Shown one piece after another: positions 32,141 through 45,545 of a DNA stretch of 64,000 nt (the first letter of the stretch is position 1; the number at the start of each line of letters is the position of its first letter). The translations under genes were made by a program, and so were the position numbers. Under the pieces are notes generated by a model that was given only the letters and a program-made list of their open reading frames with translations, was not told the origin of the DNA and searched no databases. This DNA is from Adiantum capillus-veneris (Eukaryota > Streptophyta > Polypodiopsida > Polypodiales > Pteridaceae), in assembly GCA_014529385.2 (NCBI GenBank), contig CM043971.1, positions 24,295,769 to 24,359,768 on the forward strand, given 5' to 3'.

Positions 32141-34801
32141 AATTTGGTGCACGTCCTCGTGTGCTGGTGAAGCAAGACACAATGACATGGTAGAAAGTAA
32201 TTCCATGGAAGAAATGTTGAGCTGCAAAACATAAGAACAAGTAATGAGCATCAAAGGCCAACAAGGATACAAGACATAAAGAAGAAAGAACAATCATGCA
32301 ACGTAAAGTTTTTGCTTCTAAAAGATGGGTGAGCCATAGTAAAGAACTAGAGAACATAAATCAAAAAATACACCTAAACTATTGTGATGATTAAACCACT
32401 TGAAATTTCAGTTTTATGCATGAAACATAAGCAATCATTTATGACCCTAGGATAATGCAAGGTCATAAAATTACTAGCCTAAAAACTATGTGACCAATCT
32501 TAATAAAACATTCAAGTCTATCATGTCTACGGGCTATAAAAAAACTCCTAATCTATTAGTACACTGTCAAAGCTTTTTTAAAGCTCATGGAAGTTTTGTT
32601 TTTGTCATTCATTAAAAAAATTAAAGCACAATCACAAGGCTACCACCCCAAGGGAAGTCTAAGTGTGTCTCTCAGCTCCTTGAACCCTCAAGAAGGTGTT
32701 CCAAAAGCCTACTAGACTACCAATGCGACGACTAACCCCTATGAGCCCATGGCAGTGGTTTAGGGCCTTGACCAAGCAAGCCAAGGTGATTCCCCTCGCT
32801 TGCCAAGTGCGAATGAGGCGCTAGGCCCTCACATAGACACAACATAACATAGAAATTTTCTTTTCAGATGTCTAGTAGCAGTTTTACTACTTTTTCTTGA
32901 CACTTTTTTTCTTCATTGTTTCTTTTTTTTAGCACTTTTTTATTTCTTCCAATATGATATTCTATTGGCGATTGGACTAAAGGACTTAAGCCTAATCATA
33001 TCCCTAGGTCATGTTAAAAATTAATGGAGTATTAAGACTATCACTAAGAGTCTAGGACTAATGAGAAATGAATTCACATTAATCTAAAGTCAAGGCCAAT
33101 TACCTATGATTATCACACACAAAACCTAAGTTTTTGATGATTTAACTTTCACAAAGCAAAGTGTTGAAACTTTAAGATGCCTAGCTTTTGAACATGAAAG
33201 AACCATAGCTTAGAAGTAAACTTTCACTTAAGTCAAGCAAGAGAATGAAGAGATGAGAAGAGAGAAAAATCATGGAAGGATTATACCTATTCATGCTCTT
33301 TTGAGCATCTTTGAGCAAGCATCCCCATTGTGTAGAGAAGTCTGTTGATCTTTTATTTGCAAAAGAAGCTGATTTGAAGCTAAGTGTAAACACAAGCTCC
33401 AAAACCTTTTATTAAAAGCCAAAAAAAGCACACAAACATTAATGAAAACCTAAAGCTAGGGTCTTGAATACCCTAATTTGCCAAAGGGGAAAAACCCACG
33501 GAAAAAAAATGCCTTTGGTTATGCACATGATGCTCTTTGTAGAAAATTTATGCATACATAACAACAATGAGAGAGATAAAATGCTTCTACATAAGCAAAT
33601 TTTGCAATTTTTACCATCTCTCATGCATGATTCAAAAGTGAATTAATTTCTAGCTCAATTGAAGTATGGAATTTAAAACAAGCCAAGAGCTAAAAATTAA
33701 TGCAATTTTGATGAAATGAAGTGGCTCTCAATAGAAAAATTTTACAATTTAAAGCTTTTCAACAAGTTGGCTAACAACTAGCTCACATGAAATTTTCAAT
33801 TTAAAAGCAATCTATGAGCTAGAGATGATTGCAACTTGATGAAATGAAAGTGAATGGATCTCAATAGCCAAATTTGTACTTGAAAGCTCAAAAAGTTGGC
33901 AAAACACTAGCTCAAAATGAAATTTTGTTAACTTTTGACCAAGCTATGAGCTAGCATGTATACAACTTTTAATCCAATCAATTGGAATGGCTCTAAGTAG
34001 CCAAGTTTTTCAATTTTTGCAATGATGACATCCTGTATCTGCAATCCAACCTTGCCCCACACCCCTTTCAAAACAACTCAAAACATTAGTGCTTTTAAGC
34101 ATTTGAACATCCAATACAAGCACTAAAAGATCAATCTCAAACCCAAAAGTTTATAGCTATCCCATGGTCATTCAAGAAAGCCAAATTTTTAGTGCTATGC
34201 AATGATTTTTCATTCAATTCAAGCACATTAAATAGTACCAAGGCCAAAATGTAATGCATACTCTCAACCAAGCATCAATTGATGCTTGCTCGTACATATC
34301 ATATATGGCATATATAGGAAAGAGAGACAAAAAAAAAGACTCGTAAGCCTCGACAATGTAGTGAAAAATATGCACCTGCATGCTCTCATGCATCAAGTTT
34401 TTCATATGAAGCAAGAAAAGAGAGAAAAAGTTGCATATAAATGTGCACAAAGGATTATCTCTGAACCTTATGTGTTACTGAGACACATAACACAAAAGAG
34501 AGTGTCATTCCTTCACAAGTGGCCTATGGGATAACACACTTAATTTCTAGGGCATTCAAAAATACAAGTGCTAGATTCAAAGGTTTTCGAGCCTGGCATA
34601 CCCAAGCACTGTATCTTCCCTTCCTTTAGTCACTGAAGACTAGTCCTTTCTAATCACTGCTTTTTCTTTTAAAAAAATTGTTGAAGGTCAAATGGGGCGT
34701 AGGGTGATCCCGTGGGAAGCATCCCTTACATCCTTGAAAAAAAAAAAAACTTCTTTTCTTTAATCTTTACAGGCAGCTGTTTGTGTAGGTGACAGAGAGC
34801 G

Positions 34802-34933
<132 letters not shown>

Positions 34934-37669
34934 GATCATGGCAGACCGCCATCTCTGGCTTCGCTTGTATTGAGGATGTGTGTGTGTGTGTTGTGTGTTT
35001 TGGTGAGCTGAGGCAGGATGCCACTCCTGGCAATTGCATGACTTCACTGAGCACACAGCAGACTACAATGAGCGCACTATAGTGGCTGAGGAAGAGACAA
35101 AGTCGATTGGGAGCCGTTGCACCATAATCTGTATATAGGTAGTGACTAGCAGGGACTCTGTGTGTTGGGTTGAGTATAAGACAGGATGCTAGCAACGGCT
35201 CTCCAGGACTCTGCAGTGTCTGCACAATCTCAATGAGCAGGGGTTATAAGGAGCACGCTGCAATGGCCCAAGAATGAGGGTGATGAGGTCGGTATTGGTG
35301 CCAGGGCCAGTGAATGGTATTGGAAAAGAGAAGCTAGAAAACAGGGAGGGTCCGTGAGTGCATTGACTTGGCGGGATACAAAATTCTCATGCTAGCAGGT
35401 GCGAATTTAATCAAGCAACAGCGGGCAGGCCGCAGTTGTAGCTATTACAAGCTTTACAATTTATAACATCTATGGTCTCACGCTCAAGATAGAGAGCTAG
35501 TCAGAATTGAGAATTACGAGCGGCTGCAGACTCCAAGTGCATATTATTGAATGTCAAGGGACTCGGCAACATGTTCTGACAACGTGCGTGAGTGTGTGTG
35601 TGTGAGGTCGCGTTTAGGCCAGGTATCCAGTGGTGAATTAGGAGGCAAGTGTGATTGTGTGTGTGCTTCGCGCCAAGCCGGCGATAGACAAGGCTGTAAG
35701 GACTCCATGCATGTGTGTGTTTATTGTAAGAGGACATACCCGTTTTTGGCACTATCTTTGAAGGATCTGCATGCCAAGCCAGTAGTAAGCGAGGGTGGTG
35801 TGTGTGTGTGTGTGTGAGTTGTACTACAAGCCAAGCAAATGGCAGAGAGAAAGTAGGATCATGCGTGTGTGTGTGTGTGTGCTGAAGTGCTACGAGCCAA
35901 ATAAATGAGTAAATTCGTCATGCAACTCAAGAGAGAGAAAGAGAGAGAGCAAGAAGCAGGGTCGACACATTTTATTTTTAATATTTTGAATATTTTTTTA
36001 TTCTTAAGAAAAGGTTCCCACAAAGCAATCATGAATGTGTTTGGAAGTGGCCCGAGCATGCATTGGACATTTCACAAGCATTTTCCTTAAGAAATTTTGC
36101 AAACAAAATCACTATCCTTTGCACACGTGATGATCGAAACCGCTATCAAAAGTTATGGAAATACTCAATGCACATTTCCTCTTGGTAGTGAAAAAATGTT
36201 TGCAATTGATAAATTTCAAATCCGTCCAGCAATTGCATCATTGTTCTAAAGCAGTGGATAAATGATGTACACAAATTAATCCCAAAAATCCAAATCATTC
36301 TCAAAACAAATGACATACAAATCCATCTGAGTTTTTGGTTTTAATTTCAAATTTGAATCAATCAATCGGGAAATGCACACAAGCTTTTTTAATGCATGAT
36401 TTTCTTTCAATTGCCAATTCAATCCCATTTATCAATCATTGCAACTCAAGTTGCTCATATCTCCGGATATCCACAATTAGGCAAACCCAATTGGCACAAA
36501 ACATTGGTAAATTTAGACCCGGTTTTTTATCATTGCAAATTTAATTAATCATCTTTAGAAGCCCTAATCATCCAAATCAAATCGGATTTGTCACTTGGTT
36601 TGTACGGTTACGCAAATTTGATTATGGCACTTGAAAATGCACAATGTAATGAATTTTTTTTCCATATCCAATGGAATTGGCATTCGCATCACAATGGCAA
36701 TGTATATCAATCATTTTCAATCGGGTATCAATTGAGTCGTCCAAAGTTAACCAATCAAATACACAACGATCTTTTAGGCCAAATTAATCATCATAATTGG
36801 TAAAAACTACCAATTATTCCTTCAAGCACTGGATTGCACATGCCATTGAGTAGGCACACACACCCCAAATTTAGGCCAAAATTTTATGCAATTAATCCGT
36901 CAATTAAACATTGAAATTCTCAAATTGCAAAATCGATCAATCTTAAGTGAATGCATGCATGCTAAATTTCTAAAAAATTACACTATTTTTACCCAATCAA
37001 GCAATACACACACTCAATTTTTGCTCAATTTTTTGGCATTCAGGCTTATCCAATGATTAAATTAGCCTAGCATACACATCGTTTACATGATTTCATACTC
37101 ATATACCATCAATTCCATCACTCTATATGCATGCACACATTCAAGATTAGGTGCACACACACTTGAAAAATTTGACAGTTTTTTTTCCCTCTTTGCTGCA
37201 TGCACACACACAATGATATTTATGCACACACATGATTTTTTCTTGAGAATTAAGCATTATCTTGACACAATCATCATTCTTTAGCTAAAATTGACCATAA
37301 ATTTTATCCCAAAACAATCAAATTAGGCATTCAAAGTATGTTAATTGAATTACACACCTAATTTTAGCAATAAACTAGCAACACATTGGAATCAAATTAA
37401 CCACTCAAAAATTGAATGGAGTAGGTCAATGCACTTACATCGATTGCATCCAAGCTAATCCTTGCTCCACGCGAGGATTCCATCAATCCTCATCCAAATT
37501 AGCCCAAAAATTGACCATTGAAGGTCAAAAAATCAAACACTCAAATCATCAAATTAGGCATGGATTAGCACAATTAACTTGATAAAAGTGTTGATTCCAC
37601 CTCTTGCAAGGGGATTTAACATACATTACACTTCAATTGTTAGTGGTTAGGTTAGTAAAGTTAGTCAAA

Positions 37670-37790
37670 ATTAGTAGAAATTAGCATGTAAAGAAGGGAA
37701 ATTAGTAAGGGTTAGCATGAAATTAGTGAAATTAGCATGGAAAGAAGCAAAATTAGTAAGAGTTAGCATGAAATTAGTGAAATTGGGGGT
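37670..37790. repeat. Short tandem TTAGCATGAAATTAGTG-type repeat
   Basis: Three to four irregular copies built from TTAGTAAG, GTTAGCATG and AAATTAGTG modules, near the PBS end of E8. Related wording occurs at 63955-63980. Confidence 0.5.
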
Positions 37791-37941
37791 TTGCGGTATT
37801 CATAACTCAACATTAGCATCAATTTCTTGCACAACATCATCAAATCAAATCCAAAATTAACTTACACACACTCAAAAAACAACAAAATTAGTAGTGAAAT
37901 TACTCTATTCTACACATCCTAGACTCACTAACTTAGGTTAT

Positions 37942-37962
37942 CGATCCTCGGCAACGACGCCA
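37942..37962 (-). promoter_or_regulatory. E8 primer-binding site (tRNA-Asp type)
   Basis: Minus-strand TGGCGTCGTTGCCGAGGA, two bases from the LTR end CTACA; one to two mismatches from the TGGCGCCGTTGCCGGGGA site used by many plant gypsy elements. Confidence 0.85.
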
Positions 37963-37964
37963 AA

Positions 37965-38834
37965 TGTAGGGAGGTGTTGTTGCACAACCTAATCGAAATC
38001 CACACAAAATTATCAAATCCGTGGATCCGCAACCAGGTTAGGCCATGGAAGCACGAGCATCGGATGAATGGAATAGAGGATTCAAGAGATCAAATCTCCA
38101 ATGTAAGTAGAGATTAGCCATTGCAAGACTAACTCTAAACCTACTCGAATCACTAGTCAACTAATCTCCTACACACATCAAGACCACCAAAGTCTGACTT
38201 GCCATAGACTAGAAACCCCAAGCACACTAATGATAAGCACACACTAATTACCACATGTCAATTAAGGCACTTCATCAATAGCTTACGCACATGAGGTGAA
38301 TGGTGCTAGAGCTTCATAAATCCTATCTACACACACAAGCAAAGAATATGGCATACACACAAATTAGAAGATTAAGACCCAAATTAATCAACCTAATTTG
38401 TGATGCTAAATATTGCAAATCAATTGTTGTTAGAGAGATAAGAATGGTTACTAGCAAGAAGTACATACATCTCTCAAATCTAGAATAATGGAAGTGTAAT
38501 ACTACTTCATGACCAGATGAAATATAGAGAATAAGAGACTAATGAAAAAATAATAATTAGATTAATCAAGAAGATCTTACACTAATTACAATGGTTAGCA
38601 CTAGCCTCTCAAGCATAGACATTAAGCTCAAGGCTAGACCAAAAAGTGAACACTCTAGAGAGAGGGAGCTCTCAAACGTGGATCCTCAAGAGTGAATACT
38701 CAAGAATGAAGCCTCCTTGCATAAAGGATTCCTTTTAAAATCTTTCACCACGTGAGTTGGAAATATTATGCACAACAATAGATATCTGCCGCTTGATGCA
38801 TATTCGGTGTAGCCTGTGTTAGCCGCTGCTAACA
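37965..38834 (-). repeat. E8 5' LTR, 870 bp
   Basis: TGTAGGGAGG to GCTAACA, with intact terminal TG and CA. Confidence 0.9.
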
Positions 38835-39230
38835 CTTCACTAATCGATTTCCAACAAGGGGCTAAGAGAAATCTTAAACCCATGGAGAACAAGGGCCCTA
38901 ATAAGGAGCCTAAGGGGAAGGACTTTGTCCAACAGTCTCCTAAAGGCCACGCCAACAACAACAAAGCTAAGGAGAAGGGAGTTTATAAAGGAAAAATTAA
39001 ACTCTCTCCTGAAGAGCTTGAGTGATATCGTAAAGACAACCACTGTTTCAAGTGCAGGGAGCAAGGGCGTGCTTACCGTGCTTGCCCCGACAAAAATACA
39101 CAAAATGAGCCTCCTAGAGCTACCACTGTTTCAAGTGCAGGGAGCAAGGGCGTGCTTACCGTGCTTGCCCCGACAAAAATACACAAAATGAGCCTCCTAG
39201 AGCTACCTTGGTCAAAATCGAAGAAGAGGA
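38835..39230 (+). pseudogene. E7 gag, second part, with duplicated zinc knuckle
   Basis: Continues E7 gag after E8: FQQGAKRNLKPMENKG, a Lys-rich stretch, then the knuckle CFKCREQGRAYRAC, where Arg replaces the His ligand. The 83 bases at 39040-39122 are repeated perfectly at 39123-39205. As 83 is not a multiple of three, the duplication shifts the frame. It stands before the protease at 39230. Confidence 0.85.
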
Positions 39231-39600
39231 TGCTCACCACAAAGGATCTCCTCTATGCCATGCTTGGGGAAAGGTAAGAGAACATGATTCTTTTATTCTC
39301 TTTGACCTTGGTTCTACTCACAATTTCATATCCACAGAGTTGGCCACTAAGCTACTTTAGGTTAAGGGAAAACGATATGTACATAGACGCTAAGGAGTTG
39401 GGTAACACCATACCCATTGTACATATGCAAGCTTTCAATAGGTAAATATAGAGCTCTATTTCCGTGTACATGATTTTTGTTAAAGGTTTTTAAAATGAAC
39501 CTAATGCTTTAGCAAGCAAAAATATAAACAATCACAAGGAATTAGAGTTATCCAATTTTCTCAAGGGATTTTAAGATGTTTTTATTGAGACGCCATCCCT
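39231..39600 (+). pseudogene. E7 protease remnant
   Basis: Reads LFDLGSTHNFISTELATKL, a retropepsin active-site segment in which the usual D-S-G-S-T is D-L-G-S-T. The Asp is kept but the second residue is changed. A stop follows (about 39358), and the remainder to the RT is shifted and poorly readable. It belongs to the type without the Tat-like DGG site, so E7 is of a different lineage from E2, E4, E9 and E13. Confidence 0.75.
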
Positions 39601-40568
39601 TGTGAACTACCTCCTAAACGAGGTAGTGATGACCATGCAATTGAGCTTCTTCCAGGAAGTTCACCGCCTAATAAACCTCCTTATAGAGTTTCTGAAGCTC
39701 AACAAGAGGAGATTATGTGGCAAGTTCATGAGTTAGTTGTGAAGGGCATGGTTAGGCCTAGCTCATCTCCATTTTGTTCACCCGTACTATTAGTGCAAAA
39801 GAACGACGGCACATACCAAATGTGTGTGGACTATAGAGCACTAAATAAGAACACTATCAAGAATAGGTTTTCTGTTCCATAGGTAGAAGACCTATTTGAA
39901 TAAGCTACAAGGGCCGACCTACTTCAGTAGTATTGATCTAAAAAGTGTCTACCATCAAAAAAGGATAGTTGATCAAGACATTGTAAAGACAACATTTCGC
40001 ACTATGTTTGGTCGTTACAAATACATTGTCATGCCTTTTGGCTTGACTAATGAACCAGCCACATTCAATGGCTTGATGGAGAATCTATTTAGGTCTCACC
40101 GAACCTTTACTGGAGTGTACTTTGATGATATAATAATCCACTCTAAATTATTGGACGAGCACAAACAACACCTCCAAGTAATATTTCAAGTCTTCCGAGA
40201 GAATAAAATTTATATTAATCGAAAGAAAAGTGATTTTATCCTACAAGAGATTCAGTAGTTAGGTCATACTATTTCTCAAGATGTCATCCAAATGGATCCA
40301 TCAAAGTTAGAGGTCATAAAAGGATGGCGTAATCCAAGGAATCTACATGAGCAAAGAAGCTTTATAGGTATGTGTGTATACTAGACGCTTCATAGAAAAG
40401 TTCTCACAAATTGCGGGACCATTACATGACCTAACAAAGAAAAACTTTAGGTATACATGGTCTGCCAAGGAGAACAATGCTTTTGAAAAGCTTATCTCTC
40501 AATGTGTGCTTATACTGCGAGATCTCTCAAAGCCATTTGAGGTCCAATGTGATGCTTGTGGTGATTAA
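39601..40568 (+). pseudogene. E7 reverse transcriptase
   Basis: Readable from about 39640: KPPYRVSEAQQEEI, SSPFCSPVLLVQKNDGTY, MCVDYRALNKNTIKNRF, a stop, then the frame 39896-40258 with FSSIDLKSVYHQKRI, IVMPFGLTNEPATFNGLM and GVYFDDIIIHSK, with an intact Asp pair. After another stop at 40256-40258 the connection region continues (RRFIEKFSQIAGPLHDL, FEVQCDACGD). Three or more stops. Plus strand. Confidence 0.88.
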
Positions 40569-41347
40569 CTTGGAGCTGCTTTGCTCCAAGAAGGGCCCGC
40601 CATAGCCTATGAAAGTCAAAGGCTCGACCCTATTGAGCAGGCTCTAGGAATATATGAAAAGGAATGCAGTTCTACATGCTTTAGACTCCTGGAAGCACTA
40701 TTTATTGGGGAATCCTTTCATTCCGCGGATGGATCACCAAAGACTTAAGTACTTCATGACGCAGACCAAGCTCTCCAACAAACAATTGAGGTGGGAAAAT
40801 TTCCTTTCACAGTTTCATTTTCATATTGATCACATTGTTGGAAAGCATAATCAAGTAGACGATGCACTCTCAAGGTGGCCGAGAGTGAATGCGGTTTCCA
40901 TAGCAGCTCACAATGATCTATCTTCTATGACAGATACGTACACTGTTGATCTCGATTTTAGATATGTGATTTTATCCCTCGCACAAGGTAAGAAAGAAGA
41001 ACCATTTACCTTACAATATGGTCATCTTCTCTATGGTAATAGACTATGCACCACTAACTCACTGCGTGAGAAAGTAATGTATGAGTCTCATGCTCCTCCT
41101 TATGCGGGGCATAGAGGGATTAAATCTACCCTAAAAGGGATAAAAGCATATTTCTATTGGCTTGCCACATGAAAGAAAACATACAAGAGTATGTTTCTAA
41201 ATGTGTGCTATGCCAAAAGACAAAGTTTGATAGAGGGAAGCAACCTGGATTGCTTCAACCTTTGCCAATCCCTAATTCACCATGGGAGAGCATATCCATG
41301 GATTTTCTCTTTGGATTGTCTAAGTCTATCCATAGGAATACGAGAAC
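40569..41347 (+). pseudogene. E7 RNase H and integrase zinc finger, truncated in the integrase core
   Basis: RNase H: CDACGD (first Asp), a frameshift near 40650, then RMDHQRLKYFMTQ and QVDDALSRWP. The integrase N-terminal HHCC finger is present: ESHAPPYAGHRGIKSTL and, after a stop and overlap near 41157, YVSKCVLCQKTKFDR. The core starts (SPWESISMDFLFGLS) and breaks off at about 41347, where the sequence becomes unrelated, so two of the three catalytic acids are missing. Confidence 0.85.
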
Positions 41348-43658
41348 ATGGAAGATAGTGAGGGAGAGCTTTTTGAAATGGGGCCTCTAAACCCAAACCA
41401 ATGGGCCTACCCTCACAAAATGTTCGTAAAGAGGTACGCACACTACTTGGGGCACCACCTTATTTTGGGAGTGGAGAAGGAAACCAATCAAAATGACACT
41501 TGCACTCACGCACTCAAGCAACACACTTTGAAAACCCCCTTACTCTATATACACTTTGGACACTTGAACACCATCAACGATTATGCAACCCAATGCCGTG
41601 CATCAAAATGAAATATGCAATTTGTGGAACAGCATTCACCTTCTCCCCATAAGAATACCCATAATACATCCAAACTCTTCCTCTCTCAAGCACTCATCAA
41701 AAAAATCATGCACACAAGACTTGCCTCTCAAACACACAAGAGAATCACTTACATCAAACTAACACACTTTGCATAGAGAGCTCATCTCCATCTATGCATT
41801 GCCGTGACACAAATAAAATCACCATGAGAGGTAGCCATATGCATATGTAATGAAGAAAAAGAGAGTTGGAGTGAGAAATTTCTTTAGACCAATTGAATAA
41901 ATGTGGAGAAACAAACCAATGGTAAATTGAGAATAGAACACTTACTTGATTTCTCGCACACCTTTTAAGGGGAGGACCGACGCTTTCTAACCATCACGAA
42001 TTGCGACACTTGAAAGTTTTGAAGATGATTTCATGATCATTAACATAACCATGAGAGAGATCATGATGTATTTACAAGTTATTGAGGTGCTACAAATGAT
42101 TTATTGGGTTGATGGAGTAAGAGATTGTAGAATGGAAAGAGTGGAGAATAGAGTTGCTCTTCCTCCAAAGAGGAAGGTTAGGAGGGAGGATGTGAAAGAG
42201 GGAGAGTTGGGGTTTTCTCTACTATTGATCAAGAAACAACATGAAGATGAAAATATAGGTGTGTGTCCTTGAGTCTCTCCAAGGGGGGCTATTTATAGTT
42301 GTGTAGGAGTGGGATTATGCTACACTTAATTAGAGTAAGTGATTAGACCTAATTAAGTGTCCTTTGACCACTCATTGAATATTGGACATAAAAGGGACTA
42401 TTTATTCACCAAAAATATCATTTTAGACTGTGAAGGCTCCATAGGGGTGCATAATGTAGGTGGGCCCCACCATGAGGCCCTACGGGTGGCTCCTGCGGGG
42501 TATCTCAACTTGTCTGTCTTGGCATTTAGAAAGCATCTTTAGGTTGGTCCCATCACATGCAAGTGACCTTGAACACTCATTGCTCTTCTAGAAGATGAGT
42601 AGGGGAAAAATAAGATCTCACCCTCTTGATTTACTTGATTTACAGTTCCCTTTTGCTGCGAATCTGTCAGATTTACACTATTTTGACCATAACTTTTTAC
42701 CTGTAGCTCGCAATGACATGCTTCAAAAGGCAAAATTGACCTTCTCAACATGTTTGATATGAATTTGGACTATTCTTCATGCCCATGCACCAGGGAATTC
42801 GGTTTGGGAGGTCCACACTAGGCTAGGGAACCTTTTGCTTCCAAGTCTTCTTGTATGGGCCCTTTGCTTGTATGCATCCAAGGGGAATCATGCTTTTTCA
42901 AAAGGCTATGATGCTTAAACAAATAGAGGAGGGCCCAATATTATTTGCTTGTGAAAAGAATATACAATTGGAGTCTTTTTGAAAGGAGAAAAACTATATG
43001 TATATTCTTAAGAGATATTGGGCCACCTATGTAGGGGGCATAGAAGACTTGTAGAGAGGGACCATAATCTTTGGTAAAGACAAGTGGAGAGTTGATTTCC
43101 ATGGGAATTTATCTATATGGGGTGGAAGATGGATATATTATTTTTCTACTACTAATTCAAAAGAGGTAAGAAAGTTTGGGGGTATATAGTTGGTTATTGT
43201 ATGCTTATTCTATTTACAAAGCAAAAAAGAAAAGGGTGGTAATATAAATATATGACTAAGGTGACATTTTTGAGAAGAGTATAATGTATGTGTCGCCACA
43301 AAGGTTAAACGAAGAGGGGGAATTTACTCTAGATAACTTAATAGCGTAGAAAAATATATACACATATGAGGAAGAGGACGTTGAGTAGGCTGACAAATGT
43401 TGCAAAAAGATGGTTACCATTTTATGCCACTCATATTAGCCCTCCCCCAAGCCTAGAGATATTCATATCTTTAGGAGGACGGTGTTGCTTCTTTTTCTTC
43501 TTTTTTTTTTTCTCTTTTTTTGTCATTTTTCCTTTTTTACTTTTTTTTTTTCCGATAGGAGGAGTGTCATGCACTCTTTTACTCCATTAGACCTGCTTTT
43601 CATTACCTCAATCCCATAAATCGGAGATGGGAGGGTTGCCTTGGGTATGTTCAGATTC
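41348..43658. other. Unassigned 2.3 kb between E7 and E9
   Basis: No coding motif found on either strand. It contains a GGCTATTTATAG TATA-like site (about 42287-42298) downstream of purine-rich DNA and a T-rich run (43490-43552). It could contain LTR sequence of E9 or of a separate element, but I see no matching repeat or PBS in the window. Confidence 0.4.
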
Positions 43659-44860
43659 CTAGGCTGGTTCTTCTTTGCACGTCAAAGCTTTAAAAATAAG
43701 TGGAGCATTTGCCAAGCCGAAGGGAGCCATGTCAATTTGGAGCTTAGACGATGTAGACAGATGACTGCCTATCAACGGATTGATACGTTGAAAGTAGGGC
43801 TTTAATCTCCATCCATTGACTCTGGTCTTGTGGAGTTTTCCTGATAAATCTGCTAATCTGTAACTACCATTCCCAAAATTTGTTTTTATCATGAAAGGTC
43901 CCTCCCATCTTTGCAAAAACTTTTTGTCAAGTCGAGTATCAAGTCGGTTATCATAGCGAAGAACCAACATACCTTCCTTCAATCCTTTCCCCTTGAGCTT
44001 CTTGTTGATTTTATCCCTTTGGCTTGTCGCTTTGGTGATGTAGTGATCAATGGACTCTTCTCTATCTAGCTCAAGTCGTTGGAGATCTAAGATCCTTTCA
44101 TGTAGAACCTCTTTTGGTTTTTTTGCCACTCTTGCAAGAACGCGCAAGCTTGAGAGCTCTACCTCAATGGGGAGAAGTGCCTCCTGTCCATAAACTAGAT
44201 GAAAAGGGGTGAATTGGGTAGATACCTTGAAAGATGTCCTATACGCCCAAAGAGCAGCCGTCAAATGGCGATCCCAATCATTAGGACGGTCCACAACCTG
44301 CTTAGAAATGATCTTACATATCATTCCATTCACTTTTTCCACCAATCCATTGCATTGAGGATAGTAGGGTGTGGAATGCAGGTGTTTCACTTTTAACCTC
44401 CTCAAGAGATCATTCAGAAGGTCAGCCCTAAAACCCGGGCCTCGGTCTGATAAGATTTCTAGGGGTGTTCCAAACCTACTACAAATATGATCAAAAATAA
44501 ACTTTGATACCTCTTCAGCTGTGATTCGGGTTGTGCTTGTTGCTTCCGCCCATCGTGTCATGTAGTCAACACCCATGATGATGAAAACCTTCCCTGTAGA
44601 AGTACGAGGTAGGGGACCTATTGCATCCACACCCCACTTTTCAAAAGGGCCATAAGATATTATTGGGACTCGAGGCTCATATGTTAGTCGTCTATCCCCA
44701 GCAATTTGGCATGGCTTACATGCCTTACACCAATATTGGACATCACGATGTAAGCTCGGCCAAATAAACCCTACTTGTAAAATCTTCCTACTTGTAATAT
44801 CTTGAGAAAAGTGACCACCACAGACATCATCATGACATGAAAGAAGAATTTTCTCTATCT
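43659..44860 (-). pseudogene. E9 integrase with unusual C-terminal tail
   Basis: The zinc finger region (about 44690-44850) has CHDDVCGGHF and CKACKPCQ in one frame, separated from the RNase H part by a shift. The core frame (43659-44630, 323 codons) keeps the D, D, E residues: MDAIGPLPR, LSDRGPGFRADLL, NGLVEKVNG. The C-terminal module follows: LRYDNRLDTRLDKKFLQRWE and VNGWRLKPYF. After that point, where E13 has an acidic tail, E9 adds ~40 codons including MAPFGLANAPLIFKAL. Minus strand. The best-preserved integrase of the Tat-like group here. Confidence 0.92.
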
Positions 44861-44861
44861 C

Positions 44862-45545
44862 TTACACACCTGGTACTCTCCTCAAGACCAAATCTTTCCC
44901 TTTGTGATATAAATCATCCCCGATCAATTGGTAAGGTGTGGCCTTCTTAACTAGTCTATGTCTTTGCACCTTGTCTAAGTGTTTGGGACACTCACCTGCT
45001 TGTAGAAAGAAGATAATGTCTTTTAGCTCCTCTTGACCTTGATATTTGGGTTCATACAGTTTCACACCTCCTACCGCCATTTGAAGCTTTTCATTTGCGA
45101 GTAAGTCTGCTTCCTTGTTATGAGTTCTCACAATGTGTTGTACCTGTGTTGCTTTAAAACCCTTCATCAAAGCTCTTACACTACTAAGCCACTCAAACAA
45201 TGTACGATTCTTGCACCTCCAAGTCCCTTGGATTTGCCTGACCACTAGCAAAGAATCACCTTTTATAATAAGTCTTTGTATGCCTAATTCTTTGCATTCT
45301 TCTAACCCAAGGGTTAGAGCAGCATACTCAGCCTCATTGTTAGAGTGAACACTGGGTAGAGTGATACCTTTTCTAACCATTACCTCCTTTTGTGGGTTCA
45401 AAATGATGATTCCCCCTGCTGCTTTGTCTTGTTGGCGTTGATAAGCTCCGTCAAAGCATAAAGTATGGGCATTATCAATCTCCTTCACTTTGAACTGTTT
45501 TGAGCCTTCCTCTCTTTGTAGTCGTGATCCTTCCCTTTCTCTCAC
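44862..45545 (-). pseudogene. E9 second RNase H and linker to integrase
   Basis: 227 open codons. A complete second RNase H: LCFDGAYQRQQDKAAGGI (first Asp), SNNEAEYAALTLGL (Glu), IKGDSLLVVRQIQGTW (Asp), THNKEADLLANEKL (last Asp). Then the linker PKYQGQEELKDIIFFLQ and LVKKATPYQLIGDDLYHKG leading into integrase. All four metal-binding acids are visible, so this domain could have been active. The additional RNase H is the hallmark of the Tat lineage of plant gypsy elements. Confidence 0.9.

Noticed and set aside
37640-37790. Telomere-like TTAGGG-type repeats
   Set aside because: The modules are TTAGTAAGGGTTAGC and variants without a regular TTAGGG or TTTAGGG array.
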